64,000 nucleotides of DNA from Brachycybe producta (Eukaryota > Arthropoda > Diplopoda > Playtdesmida > Andrognathidae): the NCBI GenBank assembly GCA_036925085.1, contig JAUPFP010000027.1:2063001-2127000 (forward strand). The letters are read 5' to 3'. Shown here piece after piece: positions 1 to 12,409 of the stretch; the first letter of the stretch is position 1; each line of letters starts with the position of its first letter. A program made the translations under genes and the position numbers. The notes under the pieces were generated by a model. It worked only from the letters and a program-made list of their open reading frames with translations. It searched no databases and had not been told where the DNA came from.

Positions 1-385
1 CATTTTGCTGCCATTTTGTGTCAATTTTAGATGCCATTTTGTGTCCATTTAGCCGCCATTTTGTGTCCAATTTAACCCCCATCCTGTGTTCATTTTCGCC
101 GCCATTTTGTGTCCATTTTCGCCGCCATTTTGTGTCCATTTTCTGCACCTTTTTGTGTCCATTTTCTGCACTTTTTTATGTCCATTTTCGGCGCCATTTT
201 GTTTTCTTTTTTGCGCTTTTTGTGTCCATTAAGCCGCCATCTTGTGGCCATTTTTGCCGCCATTCTGTGTCCATTTTGCTGCCATTTTGTGTCAATTTTA
301 GATGCCATTTTGTGTCCATTTTCTGCACCTTTTTGTGTCCATTTTCTGCACCTTTTTGTGTCCATTTTCGGCTCTATTTTATGGC
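1..385 (-). repeat. 23-bp satellite, minus orientation (truncated by window edge)
   Basis: Tandem repeat reading GCCGCCATTTTGTGTCCATT on the plus strand, the exact reverse complement of the array at 2266-9023. It includes diverged units with GCACCTTTTTGTG. It enters from the left edge, so its full size is unknown. ORFs through it are repeat translations. Confidence 0.9.
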
Positions 386-2262
386 TTTCACTTTCATTCT
401 TTTATCCTTTGGAAAAAATGAAACAAATGAAAAAATGGAAAAATAGGGAAAAAAACATTTAAAATGGAAAAAAGGACAAATGGAAAAAAATGGAAAAATG
501 GAAAAATAGGAAAAAAGGTTAAAAATGGAAAAAAATGGAAAAATAGAAAAAGGAAAAATAGGGGATTGGGAAATTGGAAAAAATGGAAAAATGGAAAAAA
601 TAGAAAAAATGGAAAAATGGAAAAAAGGTGAAAAAGGGGAAAAAAATAAAAAAAGGAAAAAATAGAATAAAAAGTAAAATGGAAAAAAAATGGAAAAATG
701 GAAATAGTGGAAAAAATGTAAAAATAGAAAAAAATGGAATAAAAAGGAAAATGGAAAAAAATCGAAAAAAATCGAAAAAATGGAAAAATAGGAAAACAAG
801 TTAAAAATGAAAAAAATGGAAAAATGGAAAAATAGGAAAAAAGGTTAAAAATGGAAAAAAATGGAAAAATAGAAAAAGGAAAAATAGGGGATTGGGAAAT
901 ATGGAAAAAATGGAAAAATGGAAAAAAATAGAAAAAATGGAAAAATGGAAAAAAGGTGAAAAAGGGGAAAAAAATGAAAAAAGGAAAAAATAGAATAAAA
1001 AGTAAAATGGAAAAAAATGGAAAAATGGAAATAGTGGAAAAAATGTAAAAATAGAAAAAAATGGAATAAAAAGGAAAATGGAAAAAAATGGAAAAAAATT
1101 CGAAAAAATGGAAAAATAGGAAAACAAGTTAAAAATGAAAAAAATGGAAAAATTGGAAAAATAATGGAAAAAAGGTCAAATGGAAAAAATGGAAAAAATG
1201 GAAAAATGAAAAAATAGGAAAAAAAGGTTAAAAATGGAAAAAATGGAAGAATGGAAAAAATAGAAAAAATGGAAAAATGGAAAAAAGGGAAAATAATGGA
1301 AAAAAAGAAAAAATGGAATAAAAAGTAAAAGGGAAAAAATGGAAAAATGGAAAAAGTGGAAAAAATGTAAAAATAGAAAAAATGGAAAAATGGAAAAAAT
1401 GGGGAAAAAATCGGAAAAAATCGAAAAAAAATCGAAAAAATCGAAAAAATGGAAAAATGGAAAAAATGGGAAAATAGGAAAACAGGTTAAAGATAAAAAA
1501 AATGAAAAAAATGGAGAATTTGAAAAAATGGAAAAAAGGAAAAAAATGGAAAAAAACAAAAAATGGAAAAATGGAAAAAATGGGGAAAAAATGGAAAAAA
1601 TCGAAAAAAATCGAATAAAATGGAAAAATAGGAAAACAAGTTAAAAATGGAAAAAATGGAAAAATTGCAAAAAGGACAAATGGAAAAAATGTAATAAAAT
1701 GGAAAAATGAAAAAATAGGAAAAAAGGTTAAAAATGGAAAAAAATGAAAAAATGGAAAAAATAGAAAAAATGGAAAAATGGAAAAAAGGGAAAATAATGG
1801 AAAAAAGGAAAAAATGGAATAAAAAGTAAAATGGAAAAAATGGAAAAAGTGGAAAAAATGTAAAAATAGAAAAAATAGAATAAAAAGGAAAATGGATAAA
1901 ATCGAAAAAAATCAAAAAAATCGAAAAAAATTGAAAAAATATAAAAAATGGAAAAATTGGAAAACAGGTTAAAAATGGAAAAAATCGAAAAATTGGAAAA
2001 AAAAAAATGGAAAAATGGAAAAAATGGGAAAATAGGAAAACAGGTTAAAGATGGAAAAAATGAAAAAAAATGGAGAATTGGAAAAAATGGAAAAATGGAA
2101 AAAATACAAAAAATGGAAAAATGGAAAAAATGGGGAAAAGGGGAAAAAAATGGGAAAAGGAAAAAAAAAAGTAAAATGGAAAAAATGGAAAAAAAGAAAA
2201 AATGAAAAAAAATGGAAAAAAGGAATAATGGAAAAATAGGAAAAAAGGTTAAAATTGGAAAA
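386..2262 (+). repeat. AAAATGG-type simple satellite
   Basis: Low-complexity, purine-rich tandem built from short A-runs plus TGG (AAAAAATGG, AAAAATAGG, AAGGTTAAAAATGG). A longer order is visible: the block around AAAAAAGGTT followed by GGGGATTGGG recurs after about 326 bases (511 and 837). It sits between oppositely oriented 23-bp arrays and shares their AAAATGG core, so it may be a precursor or a degenerated version. The plus strand is almost pyrimidine-free apart from T. Confidence 0.85.
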
Positions 2263-2265
2263 AAA

Positions 2266-5200
2266 AATGCAATGGACACAAAATGGTGCAGGATATGGAC
2301 ACAAAATGGCGCCAAAATTGGACACAAAATGGAGCCGAAAATGGACACAAAATGGCGGCGAAATGGACACAAAATGGCGGCGACAATGGACACAAAATGG
2401 CACTAAAAATAAACACAAAATGGCGGCGAAAATGGACACAAAATGGCGGCGAAAATGGACACAAAATGGCGGCGAAAATAGACACAAAATGGCGGCGACA
2501 ATGGACACAAAATGGCGGCAAAAATGGACATAAAATGGCGGCAAAAATGAACACAAAATGGCAGCAAAAAATGGGACACAAAATGGGGGCAAAAATGGAC
2601 AAAAAATGGCGGCAAAAATGGACACAAAATGGCGGCGAAAATGGACACAAAATGGCGGCGAGAATAGACACAAAATGGCTCAAAAAAATGGCCACAAAAT
2701 GGCGGCGAAAATGGACACAAAATGGCTTCGAAAATGGACACAAAATGGCGGCGAAAATGGACACAAAATGGCGGCGACAATGGACACAAAATGGCGGCAA
2801 AAATGGACACAAAATGGCGGCAAAATGGACACAAAATGGCTTCGAAAATGGACACAAAATGGCGGCGAAAATGGCCACAAAATGACTTCAAAAATGGACA
2901 CAAAATGGAGGTGACAATGGACACAAAATGGCGGTGACAATGGACACAACATGGCGGCAAAAATGGACACAAAATGGCGGCAAAAATGGACATAAAATGG
3001 CGGCAAAAATGAACACAAAATGGCAGCAAAAAATGGACACAAATTGGGGGCAAAATGGACACAAAATGGCGGCAAAAATGGACACAAAATGGTTCAAACA
3101 ATGGACACAAAATGGCAGCGAAAATGGACACAACATGGCGGCGAAAATGGACACAAAATGGCTTCGAAAATGGACACAAAATGGCGGCAAAATGGACAAA
3201 AAATGGCGGCAAAAATGGACACAAAATGGCGGCGAAAATGGACACAAAATGGCGGCGAGAATAGACACAAAATGGCTCAAAAAAATGGCCACAAAATGGC
3301 GGCGAAAATGGACACAAAATGGCTTCAAAAATGGACACAAAATGGCGGCGACAATGGACACAAAATGGCGGCAAAATGGACACAAAATGGCTTCGAAAAT
3401 GGACACAAAATGGCGGCGAAAATGGCCACAAAATGACTTCAAAAATGGACACAAAATGGAGGTGACAATGGACACAAAATGGCGGCGACGATGGACACAA
3501 CATGGCGGCAAAAATGGACACAAAATGGCGGCAAAAATGGACATAAAATGGCGGCAAAAATGAACACAAAATGGCAGCAAAAAATGGACACAAATTGGGG
3601 CAAAATGGACACAAAATGGCGGCAAAAATGGACACAAAATTGCGGCAAAAATGGACACAAAATGGTTCAAACAATGGACACAAAATGGCAGCGAAAATGG
3701 ACACAACATGGCGGCGAAAATGGACACAAAATGGCTTCGAAAATGGACACAAAATGGCGGCAAAATGGACACAAAATGGCGGCAAAAATGAACACAAAAT
3801 GGCAGCAAAAAATGGACACAAAATGGGGGCAAAAATGGACACAAAATGGCGGCAAAAATGGCCACAAAATGGCGGCGACAATAGACACAACATGGCGGGA
3901 AAATGGACACAAAATGGCGGCAAAAATGGACATAAAATGGCGGCGAAAATGGACACAAAATGGCGGCGAGAACAGACACAAAATGGCTCAAAAAATGGCC
4001 ACAAAATGGCGGCGAAAATGGACACAAAATGGCTTCGAAAATGGACACAAAATGGCGGCGAAAATGGACACAAAATGGCGGCGACAATGGACACAAAATG
4101 GCGGCAAAAATGGACACAAAATGGCGGCAAAAATGGACACAAAATGGACACGAAATGGCTTCGAAAATGGACACAAAATGGCGGCGAAAATGGCCACAAA
4201 ATGACTTCAAAAATGGACACAAAATGGAGGTGACAATGGACACAAAATGGCGGCGACGATGGACACAACATGGCGGGAAAAATGGACACAAAATGGCGGC
4301 AAAAATGGACATAAAATGGCGGCAAAAATGAACACAAAATGGCAGCAAAAAATGGACACAAAATGGGGGCAAAAATGGACACAAAATGGCGGCAAAAATG
4401 GCCACAAAATGGCGGCGACAATAGACACAACATGGCGGGAAAATGGACACAAAATGGCGGCAAAAATGGACATAAAATTGCGGCAAAAATGAACACAAAA
4501 TGGCAGCAAAAAATGGACACAAAATGGGGGCAAAATAGACACAAAATGGCTCAAAAAAATGGACACAAAATGGCGGCGAAAATGGACACAAAATGGCGGC
4601 GAAAATGGACACAAAATGGCGGCGACAATGGACACAAAATGGCGGCGAAAATGGACACAAAATGGCGGCGAAAATGGACACAAATGGCTTCGAAAATGGA
4701 CACAAAATGGCGGCGACAATGGACACAACATGGCGGCAAAAATGGACACAAAATGGCGGGCAAAAATGGACACAAAATGGCTTCGAAATGGACACAAAAT
4801 GGCGGCAAAAATTGGACACAAAATGGGTCAAACAATGGACACAAAATGGCAGCGAAAATGGACACAACATGGCGGCGAAAATGGACACAAAATGGCGTCG
4901 AAAATGGACACAAAATGGCGGCAAAATGGACACAAAATGGCGGCAAAAATGAACACAAAATGGCGGCAAAAATGGCCACAAAATGGCGGCGACAATAGAC
5001 ACAACATGGCGGGAAAATGGACACAAAATGGCGGCAAAAATGGACATAAAATGGCGGCAAAAATGAACACAAAATGGCAGCAAAAAATGGACACAAAATG
5101 AGGGCAAAATGGACACAAAATGGCGGCGAAAATAGACACAAAATGGCTCAAAAAAATGGACACAAAATGGCGGCGAAAATGGACACAAAATGGCGGCGAC

Positions 5201-8200
5201 AATGGACACAAAATGGCGGCGACAATGGACACAAAATGGCGGCGAAAATGGACACAAAATGGCTTCGAAAATGGACACAAAATGGCGGCGACAATGGACA
5301 CAACATGGCGGCAAAAATGGACACAAAATGGCGGCAAAAATGGACACAAAATGGCTTCGAAAATGGACACAAAATGGAGGCGAAAATGGACACAAAATGG
5401 CGGCGACAATGGACACAACATGACAGCAAAAATGGACACAAAATGGCGGCGAAAATAGACACAAAATGGCTTCGAAAATGGACACAAAATGGCGGCGACA
5501 ATGGACACAACATGGCGGCAAAAATGGACACAAAATGGCGGCAAAAATGGACACAAAATGGCGGCAAAAATGGACATAAAATGGCGGCAAAAATGAACAC
5601 AAAATGGCAGCAAAAAATGGGACACAAAATGGCGGCAAAAATGGACACAAAATGGCGGCGAAAATGGACACAAAATGGCTTCGAAAATGGACACAAAATG
5701 GCGGCGACAATGGACACAACATGACGGCAAAAATGGACACAAAATGGCGGCGAAAATAGACACAAAATGGCTTCGAAAATGGACACAAAATGGCGGCGAC
5801 AATGGACACAACATGGCGGCAAAAATGGACACAAAATGGCGGCAAAAATGGACATAAAATGGCGGCAAAAATGAACACAAAATGGCAGCAAAAAATGGGA
5901 CACAAAATGGCGGCAAAAATGGACACAAAATGGCGGCGAAAATGGACACAAAATGGCGGCGAAAATGGACACAAAATGGCTTCGAAAATGGACACAAAAT
6001 GGCGGCGACAATGGACACAAAATGGCGGCGACAATGGACACAACATGGCGGCAAAAATGGACACAAAATGGCGGCAAAATGGACCCAAAATGGCTTCGAA
6101 AATAGACACAAAATGGCGGCGAAAATGGCCACAAAATGACTTCGAAAATGGACACAAAATGGAGGCGACAATGAACACAAAATGGCAGCAAAAAAATGGA
6201 CACAAAATGGGGGCAAAATGGACACAAAATGGCTCAAAAATGGACACAACATGGCGGCGAAAATGGACACAAAATGGCTTCGAAAATGGACACAAAATGG
6301 CGGCGAAAATGGCCACAACATGGCGGCGACAATGGACACAAAATGGCGGCGAAAATGGACACAAAATGGCGGCGAAAATGGACACAAAATGGCGGCGAAA
6401 ATGGACACAAAATGGCTTCGAAAATGGACACAAAATGGCGGCGACAATCGACACAATATGGCGGCGACAATGGACACAACATGGCGGCAAAAATGAACAC
6501 AAAATGGCAGCAAAAAATGGACACAAAATGGGGGCAAAAATGGACACAAAATGGCGGCAAAAATGGACACAAAATGGCGGCGAAAATGGACATAAAATGG
6601 CGGCAAAAATGAACACAAAATGGCAGCAAAAAATAGACACAAAATGGGGGCAAAAATGGACACAAAATGGCGGCAAAAGTAGACACAAAATGGCTCAAAA
6701 AATGGACACAAAATGGGGGCAAAAATGGACACAAAATGGCGGCAAAAATGGACACAAAATGGCGGCGAAAATGGACATAAAATGGCGGCAAAAATGAACA
6801 CAAAATGGCAGCAAAAAATAGACACAAAATGGGGGCAAAAATGGACACAAAATGGCGGCAAAAATAGACACAAAATGGCTCAAAAAATGGACACAAAATG
6901 GCGGCAAAAATGGACACAAAATGGGGGGAAAAATGGACACAAAATGGCTCAAAAAATGGACACAAAATGGCGGCGAAAATGGCCACAAAATGGCTTCGAA
7001 AATGGACACAAAATGGCGGCGACAATGGACACAAAATGGCGGCGACAATGGCCACAACATGGCGGCAAAAATGGACACAAAATGGCGGCAAAATGGACCC
7101 AAAATGGCTTCGAAAATAGACACAAAATGGCGGCGAAAATGGCCACAAAATGACTTCGAAAATGGACACAAAATGGAGGCGACAATGGACACAAAATGGC
7201 GGCGATGATGGACACAACATGGTGGCAAAAATGGACACAAAATGGCGGCAAAAATGGACACAAAATGGCGGCAAAAATGAACACAAAATGGCAGCAAAAA
7301 ATGGACACAAAATGGGGGCACAATGGACACAAAATGGCGGCAAAAATGGACACAAAATGGCTCAAAAAATTGACACAACATGGCGGCGAAAATGGACACA
7401 ACATGGCGGCGAAAATGGACACAACATGGCGGCGAAAATGGACACAAAATGGCTTCGAAAATGGACACAAAATGGCGGCGAAAATGGACACAAAATGGAG
7501 GCGAAAATGGACACAAAATGGCTTCGAAAATGGACACAAAATATGGGCAAAAATGGACACAAAATGGCGGCAAAATAGACACAAAATGGCTCAAAAAATG
7601 GACACAAAATGGGGGCAAAAATGGACACAAAATGGCGGCAAAAATGGACACAAAATGGAGGCGAAAATGGACAGAAACTGTCAGCAAAATGTACATAAAA
7701 TGGCGCAATAAATGGACATAAAATGGCGGCGAAAATGAACACAAAATGGCGGCAAAAAATGGACACAAAATGGCAGCAAAAAATGGACACAAAATGGCTT
7801 CGAAAATGGACACAAAATGGCGGCGAAAATGGACACAAAATGGCGGCGACAATGGACACAAAATGGCGGCAAAAATGGACACAAAATGGAGGCGAAAATG
7901 GACACAAAATGGCTTCGAAAATGGACACAAAATATGGGCAAAAATGGACACAAAATGGCGGCAAAAATAGACACAAAATGGCTCAAAAAATGGACACAAA
8001 ATGGGGGCAAAAATGGACACAAAATGGCGGCAAAAATGGACACAAAATGGAGGCGAAAATGGACAGAAACTGTCAGCAAAATGTACATAAAATGGCGCAA
8101 TAAATGGACATAAAATGGCGGCGAAAATGAACACAAAATGGCGGCAAAAAATGGACACAAAATGGCAGCAAAAAATGGACACAAAATGGTGGCGAAAATG

Positions 8201-9023
8201 GACACAAAATGGCGGCGAAAATGGACAAAAAATGGCGGCGAAAATGAACACAAAATGGCAGCAAAAAATGGACACAAAATGGGGGCAAAAATGGACACAA
8301 AATGGGGGCAAAAATGGACACAAAATGGACACAAAATGGCGCCAAAAATGGACACAAAATGGCGGCGAAAATAGACACAAAATGGCTCAAAAAATGGACA
8401 CAAAATGGCAGCAAAAATGGCCACAAAATGGCTTCGAAAATGGACACAAAATGGCGGCGAAAATGAACACAAAGTGGCTTAAAAAATGAACACAAAATGG
8501 CGGCGAAAATGGACAGAAACTGCCAGCGAAATGTACATAAAATGGCGCAATAAATGGACATAAAATGGCGGCGAAAATGGACACAAAATGCCGCGACACT
8601 GGACACAAAATGGCGGCGAAAATGGGCAAAATGGCGGTGAAAATAGACACAAAATGGAGGCGAAAATGAACACAAAACGGCTCTGAAAATGAACACAAAA
8701 TTGCAGCGAAAATGGACACAATGGCGCAGGAAATGGACACAAAATGTCGCCGAAAATGTACACAAAATGGCGGCGAAAATGGACAGAATGGCGCAGGAAA
8801 TGGACACAAAATGGCGCCGAAAATGAACACAATGGCATAGGAAATGGACACAAAATAGCGCCAAAAATGGACACAAATTGGCTTCGAAAATGGACTCAAA
8901 ATGGCTGCATAAATGCACACAAAATGGCGGCGAAAATAGACAAAATGGCGCTGGAAATGGACACAAAATAGCGGCGAAAATGGACACAAAATGGCGGCGA
9001 AAATGGACACAAAATGGAGACGA
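2266..9023 (+). repeat. 23-bp satellite array with AAAATGGCGGC units
   Basis: About 6.8 kb, roughly 290 unit lengths. The unit has two related halves, AAAATGGACAC and AAAATGGCGGCG; variants carry GGCTTCG, GGGGGC, GGCTC, GGCAGC or a one-base deletion (22 bp). Higher-order structure is visible: AATGACTTC variants at 2881, 3432, 4200, 6135 and 7149, and a block with ACAGAAACTG at 7671, 8063 and 8513. Units diverge towards the right end (8600-9020). The consensus has no stop codon in any of six frames, and 23 is not a multiple of 3, which explains long ORFs up to 1266 codons on the minus strand (6688 to 2888). I do not call these genes. Confidence 0.93.
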
Positions 9024-9026
9024 AAT

Positions 9027-9915
9027 AGTCCCCCTTTCAAACGGTACAACTGGAAAGAGGAAGAATCTCGATTTTTTTTAAAAAAGTTACATTTTAAAAA
9101 ATCGATATTTCATATATCAAATCACTCTAAAATTACAATTTTTTTCCAGATTCGTCGTCAGAAAGTGTACATAATATTTGGCATGATGAGATTTTTGTTC
9201 GAGTTGTTCAACCCACAAAAATTTATGGCCAAAAACTCAAAATTTGTTTCTAAAAAAATCATAAAAATAACCCCTGGGTAAAATTTTCTGATTTTTTGTC
9301 AGGAGCATCATATTTACCCACTGAATCAAATAAAATAAACTGCATGTCTGTATCTCATTCTGTTCTTGAGAAGTTCGACCCACAAACTCGGGAATCCAGA
9401 CATACAGACATCCTTTTTGACCTCCATTGCTCTAAAGAGCAATGGAGGTATATAGGATCATGCAAGAAAAGGGGAAAAAAAGGATGTCTGTGTGTCTGTG
9501 TGTGTGTGTGTGTGTGTCCGGAACCCGATTTAGTTCCTCGAACAACTCAAGAACGGAATGAGATAAAGACATGCAGTATTTTTTATTTGATTCCGTGGGT
9601 CAATATGAAGCTCCTGACAAAAAATTAGAAAATTTTACCCAGGGGTTATTTTTTTATGAATTTTTTAGAAACAAATTTTGAGTTTTTGGTCATAATTTTT
9701 AGTGGGTCGAACAACTCGAAAACGGGGCCACCTACAATAAAATGTCATCAGACTTAAAATGATGTAAACATTCTGACGATGAAACTGGAAAAAAATTGGA
9801 ATTTTAGAGCGATTCGATATATAAAATTTCGATTTTTTAAAAACGTAATTTTTTTTTCAAAAAATCGAGATTCTTCCTCTTTCCAGTTGTAGCATTCGAA
9901 AGGGGGGACTTTTCT
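9027..9915. mobile_element. fold-back element with ~400-bp inverted arms
   Basis: The left arm starts with a stretch containing CAACTGGAAAGAGGAAGAAT and the right arm ends with its reverse complement. Matching segments continue inward: GAGTTGTTC...CCCAC, CAAAATTTGTTTCTAAAAAA, AACCCCTGGGTAAAATTTTC and CTGACAAAAAAT. The centre is a perfect palindrome at 9421-9448, with arms CCTCCATTGCTCT around AA. No transposase ORF is present. The right arm is shared with the composite repeat at 9632-10530. Confidence 0.75.
9485..9518 (+). repeat. GT microsatellite
   Basis: Interrupted (GT)n run of about 34 bases inside the loop region of the fold-back element. Confidence 0.9.
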
Positions 9916-10530
9916 ATTATTTAGGAGGGGTGTTCCTTTTTATGTTCTGTTATTATTTTTGTATATTAGAATACATGTGACGTATTTTCATTTTAAACCC
10001 ATATTATTACAAATGAATGACGCATGCGCATCACATGTAACTATGTCATGTACATGAGTACATACATGTGTGATTATCTATATACATATGCGCACACGTG
10101 TGTACATGTGCGTACACATGCGCACACGTGTGTACATGTGCGTACACATGCGCACACGTGTGTACATGTGCGTACACATGCGCACACGTGTGTACATGTG
10201 CGTACACATGCGCACACGTGTGTACATGTGCGTACACATGCGCACACGTGTGTACATGTGCGTACACATGCGCACACGTGTGTACATGTGCGTACACATG
10301 CGCACACGTGTGTACATGTGCGTACACATGCGCACACGTGCGTACATGTGCGTACACATGCGCACACGTGCGTACACGTGCATACACATGCGCACACGTG
10401 CGTACATGTGCGTACACGTGCACACACGTGTGTACATGTGCGTACACATGCGCACAATGAAAAAAAGTTGGTTATTTGATATATGAAAGCATATATTAAA
10501 GCAATGGAGGTCTATAGGGTTCCTTGAATC
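9632..10530 (+). mobile_element. composite repeat, copy A
   Basis: Runs from an ACCCAGGGGTTATT segment through the fold-back right arm, a linker with GTATATTAGAATACATGTGA, the minisatellite, then GTTGGTTATTTGATATATGA and GCAATGGAGGTCTATAGGGT. The same modules appear in reverse order and strand at 36985-37800. Exact ends are uncertain; CCTCCATTG/CAATGGAGG recurs at module borders (9421, 10501, 37010, 37957) and may be the terminal inverted repeat. Confidence 0.65.
10079..10456 (+). repeat. 30-bp minisatellite, strictly alternating purine-pyrimidine
   Basis: Twelve near-identical units of three decamers: CGCACACGTG, TGTACATGTG, CGTACACATG. Every base step alternates pyrimidine and purine from 10079 to 10456 without a break, the pattern that favours Z-DNA. 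The 30-base period is divisible by 3, so all frames stay open and give repeat peptides; no gene is implied. Confidence 0.95.
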
Positions 10531-10779
10531 CCTTGTTTTGCCTTTTTTCTTGCATGATCCTATATTAGCAACTTCACGCATGCACATGAAAAATTTATCT
10601 ACGTTTTTCAGTTTCCCTTCTGTGTATCCTCCATTCTGTAGTAGCCCGTGTAAACCATGCTTAATGATAGAGCATTTGCATCACATAATGGCAAAAGAAA
10701 AAAATGTAATAATTACTTAAGCAATGTCATCCAAAATGAGTTGATTGATTTGTTAGCAAATAAAATAAAAACTGAAATT

Positions 10780-11066
10780 CTATCTAATACCTAGTACACT
10801 CCTGATAATTTAAATGCATTTGTGAAGGACAAACAAACATTATGTCGTCGAATTCAACTTATTCAGTTTATAATCTGAAAATATTGAGTTAATACTTAAA
10901 TATAATATACAATATATAAATTGACTAAATATTGATTTAGTATTTTAATTTAAAATATTAATAATAAAGTCAATTTTTATTTGGTTCATGTCCATAACTG
11001 GATTCCATATAATACAAACACATAATATAATATAAAAACAATTTGAATTTATTTAACTCATGTGTG
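10780..11066 (-). mobile_element. interspersed element family 'GGACA', copy 1
   Basis: AT-rich element of about 300 bases found four times within 6 kb. Shared landmarks: CCTGATAATTTAAATGCATT, AGGACAAACAAACA, TAAAGTCAATTTTTATTTGG, CATGTCC..AACTGGATTCC and TTTAACTCATGTG. No ORF; probably a nonautonomous element. The opposite orientation is used in copies 2 and 4. Confidence 0.65.
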
Positions 11067-11165
11067 TATCCTGTTGGGCTTCGTGGGTCTGATGGACTTA
11101 GTGGGTCTGATGGGCTTTGTGGGCTGGGCCCAGTATAAAGTCTCATGGGCTGGGCTTCAAATTTT
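11067..11165 (+). repeat. short GTGGGTCTGATGG tandem
   Basis: GGGCTTCGTGGGTCTGATGG, then GTGGGTCTGATGGGC and GTGGGCTGGGCC, a GC-richer patch in AT-rich DNA. The related phrase GAGGCCCACACAG occurs on the other strand near 61415. Confidence 0.5.
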
Positions 11166-12400
11166 TGCAGAATGTAGGTCTCTAGTTTTGGAGATCGAAC
11201 AAAATATTTTTGAACATATTCGCATTTTTTCTTAAAAAAACTTTTCTATATTTCAGAAACATGCAACATTAAAAAACACATTTTTAGCTCAGATTATTGC
11301 ATAGTGGCAAAACAGAGCGACATCACTGCGACTGTGCGACACACACACACATCAATTTAAATATTCAAGCCTTTATTAATGCTTCTTGCGCAAATTAATA
11401 ATGAAAGTACAATACTGTTTAGTAGACTTAAGTTAGAAATTGCTTCAAGCTTTAGCAGAAGACTCAAAAGAACTTCAAAGGTCTTATCATGATCTCAATG
11501 GTCATTTATTATTTAAACAAGAAAGAAAGGGGAAAAAAGATGGCTGGCCACCTTGCAGGCTTGCTTGCAGCAGCAGCAGCACAGTTAGCTTAGAAAGGTT
11601 GTAGTACAGAAATTTAGGTTTACTTTGTAATGCCACTGAGTATCATCTATCATGGGGAAAAAATAGATAGACGAGAACACATGAGACAGTGACAACACTG
11701 AAATTTTATGCAAAAAGAAAAAGTTTCAAGTTACCAGATGCTCAATTTCTAATTACTCAAGACACTCCATCAATTAAGAATAATTAATCAAAGTGGATAA
11801 TAAATGAACGACTATAAATATGGAACAAGTTAAGTCACATTTCAGCTTCAATAGTTATATCTATAGCTAGTTTTTTTAGACATGCTTGCCCATCATCATC
11901 ATCATCAGCAGCAGCACCCTCTGGCGAATGATTTTTTTTTACAGATTTCAAACTTAAACCTAATTAATATTAATTTCACTTATAAGTATCACCATAAAAA
12001 ATGTACCTGTTAGAAATGTGGGGCTCAAATACAATTATAACCATATACACTGTACATGATGCATTCGTGCAATAATGTGAGTTCCCTTTCTAGGGAATTA
12101 TTTCCAATTTCAACCATGAAATACAAAAAACGGCTATAAATGGATTGAAATTCCCATAGAAACAAACGAATTTAGGACACACATACAGAGAGAAAAAAAT
12201 CAAGAATTAAGCCTATTAAAGCTGGAACACACTCCCCCATCAGCGAATGATAAATGTTTAATGCAGGGCCAGGCCCCCTTCCCCCCTCTCCCTCTCTCTC
12301 ACTATCCTCTTTTTTTTTCATTTTCAATTTTTCCATCATTCCCACTTATAAAAAATACTGGTTCTGATTTACCCTATACAGTTTTTTTATGATTGAATAG
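11166..12400. other. gene-free AT-rich interval
   Basis: No supportable gene. It contains a short AC run at 11340-11351, a CAGCAGCAGCAGC run at 11568-11580, and a CAT/CAG microsatellite at 11891-11916. An 84-codon ORF further right (12546) resembles no family I know. Confidence 0.5.
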
Positions 12401-12409
12401 GAAGTTAGG

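Noticed and set aside
374-2393. Phe/Ser-rich and Lys/Asn-rich ORFs over the AAAATGG block
   Set aside because: Pure low-complexity translation of a simple satellite.
2888-6688. 1266-codon minus-strand ORF and other long ORFs in the satellite
   Set aside because: They are translations of a stop-free 23-bp tandem repeat; both strands and all frames are open, and no promoter or domain is visible.
2266-9023. CRISPR array
   Set aside because: Units are contiguous with no unique spacers, and the genome is eukaryotic.
10024-10587. His/Cys/Val repeat ORFs in several frames
   Set aside because: The 30-bp minisatellite period is a multiple of 3, so frames stay open by arithmetic, not selection. The same holds at 37029-37435.
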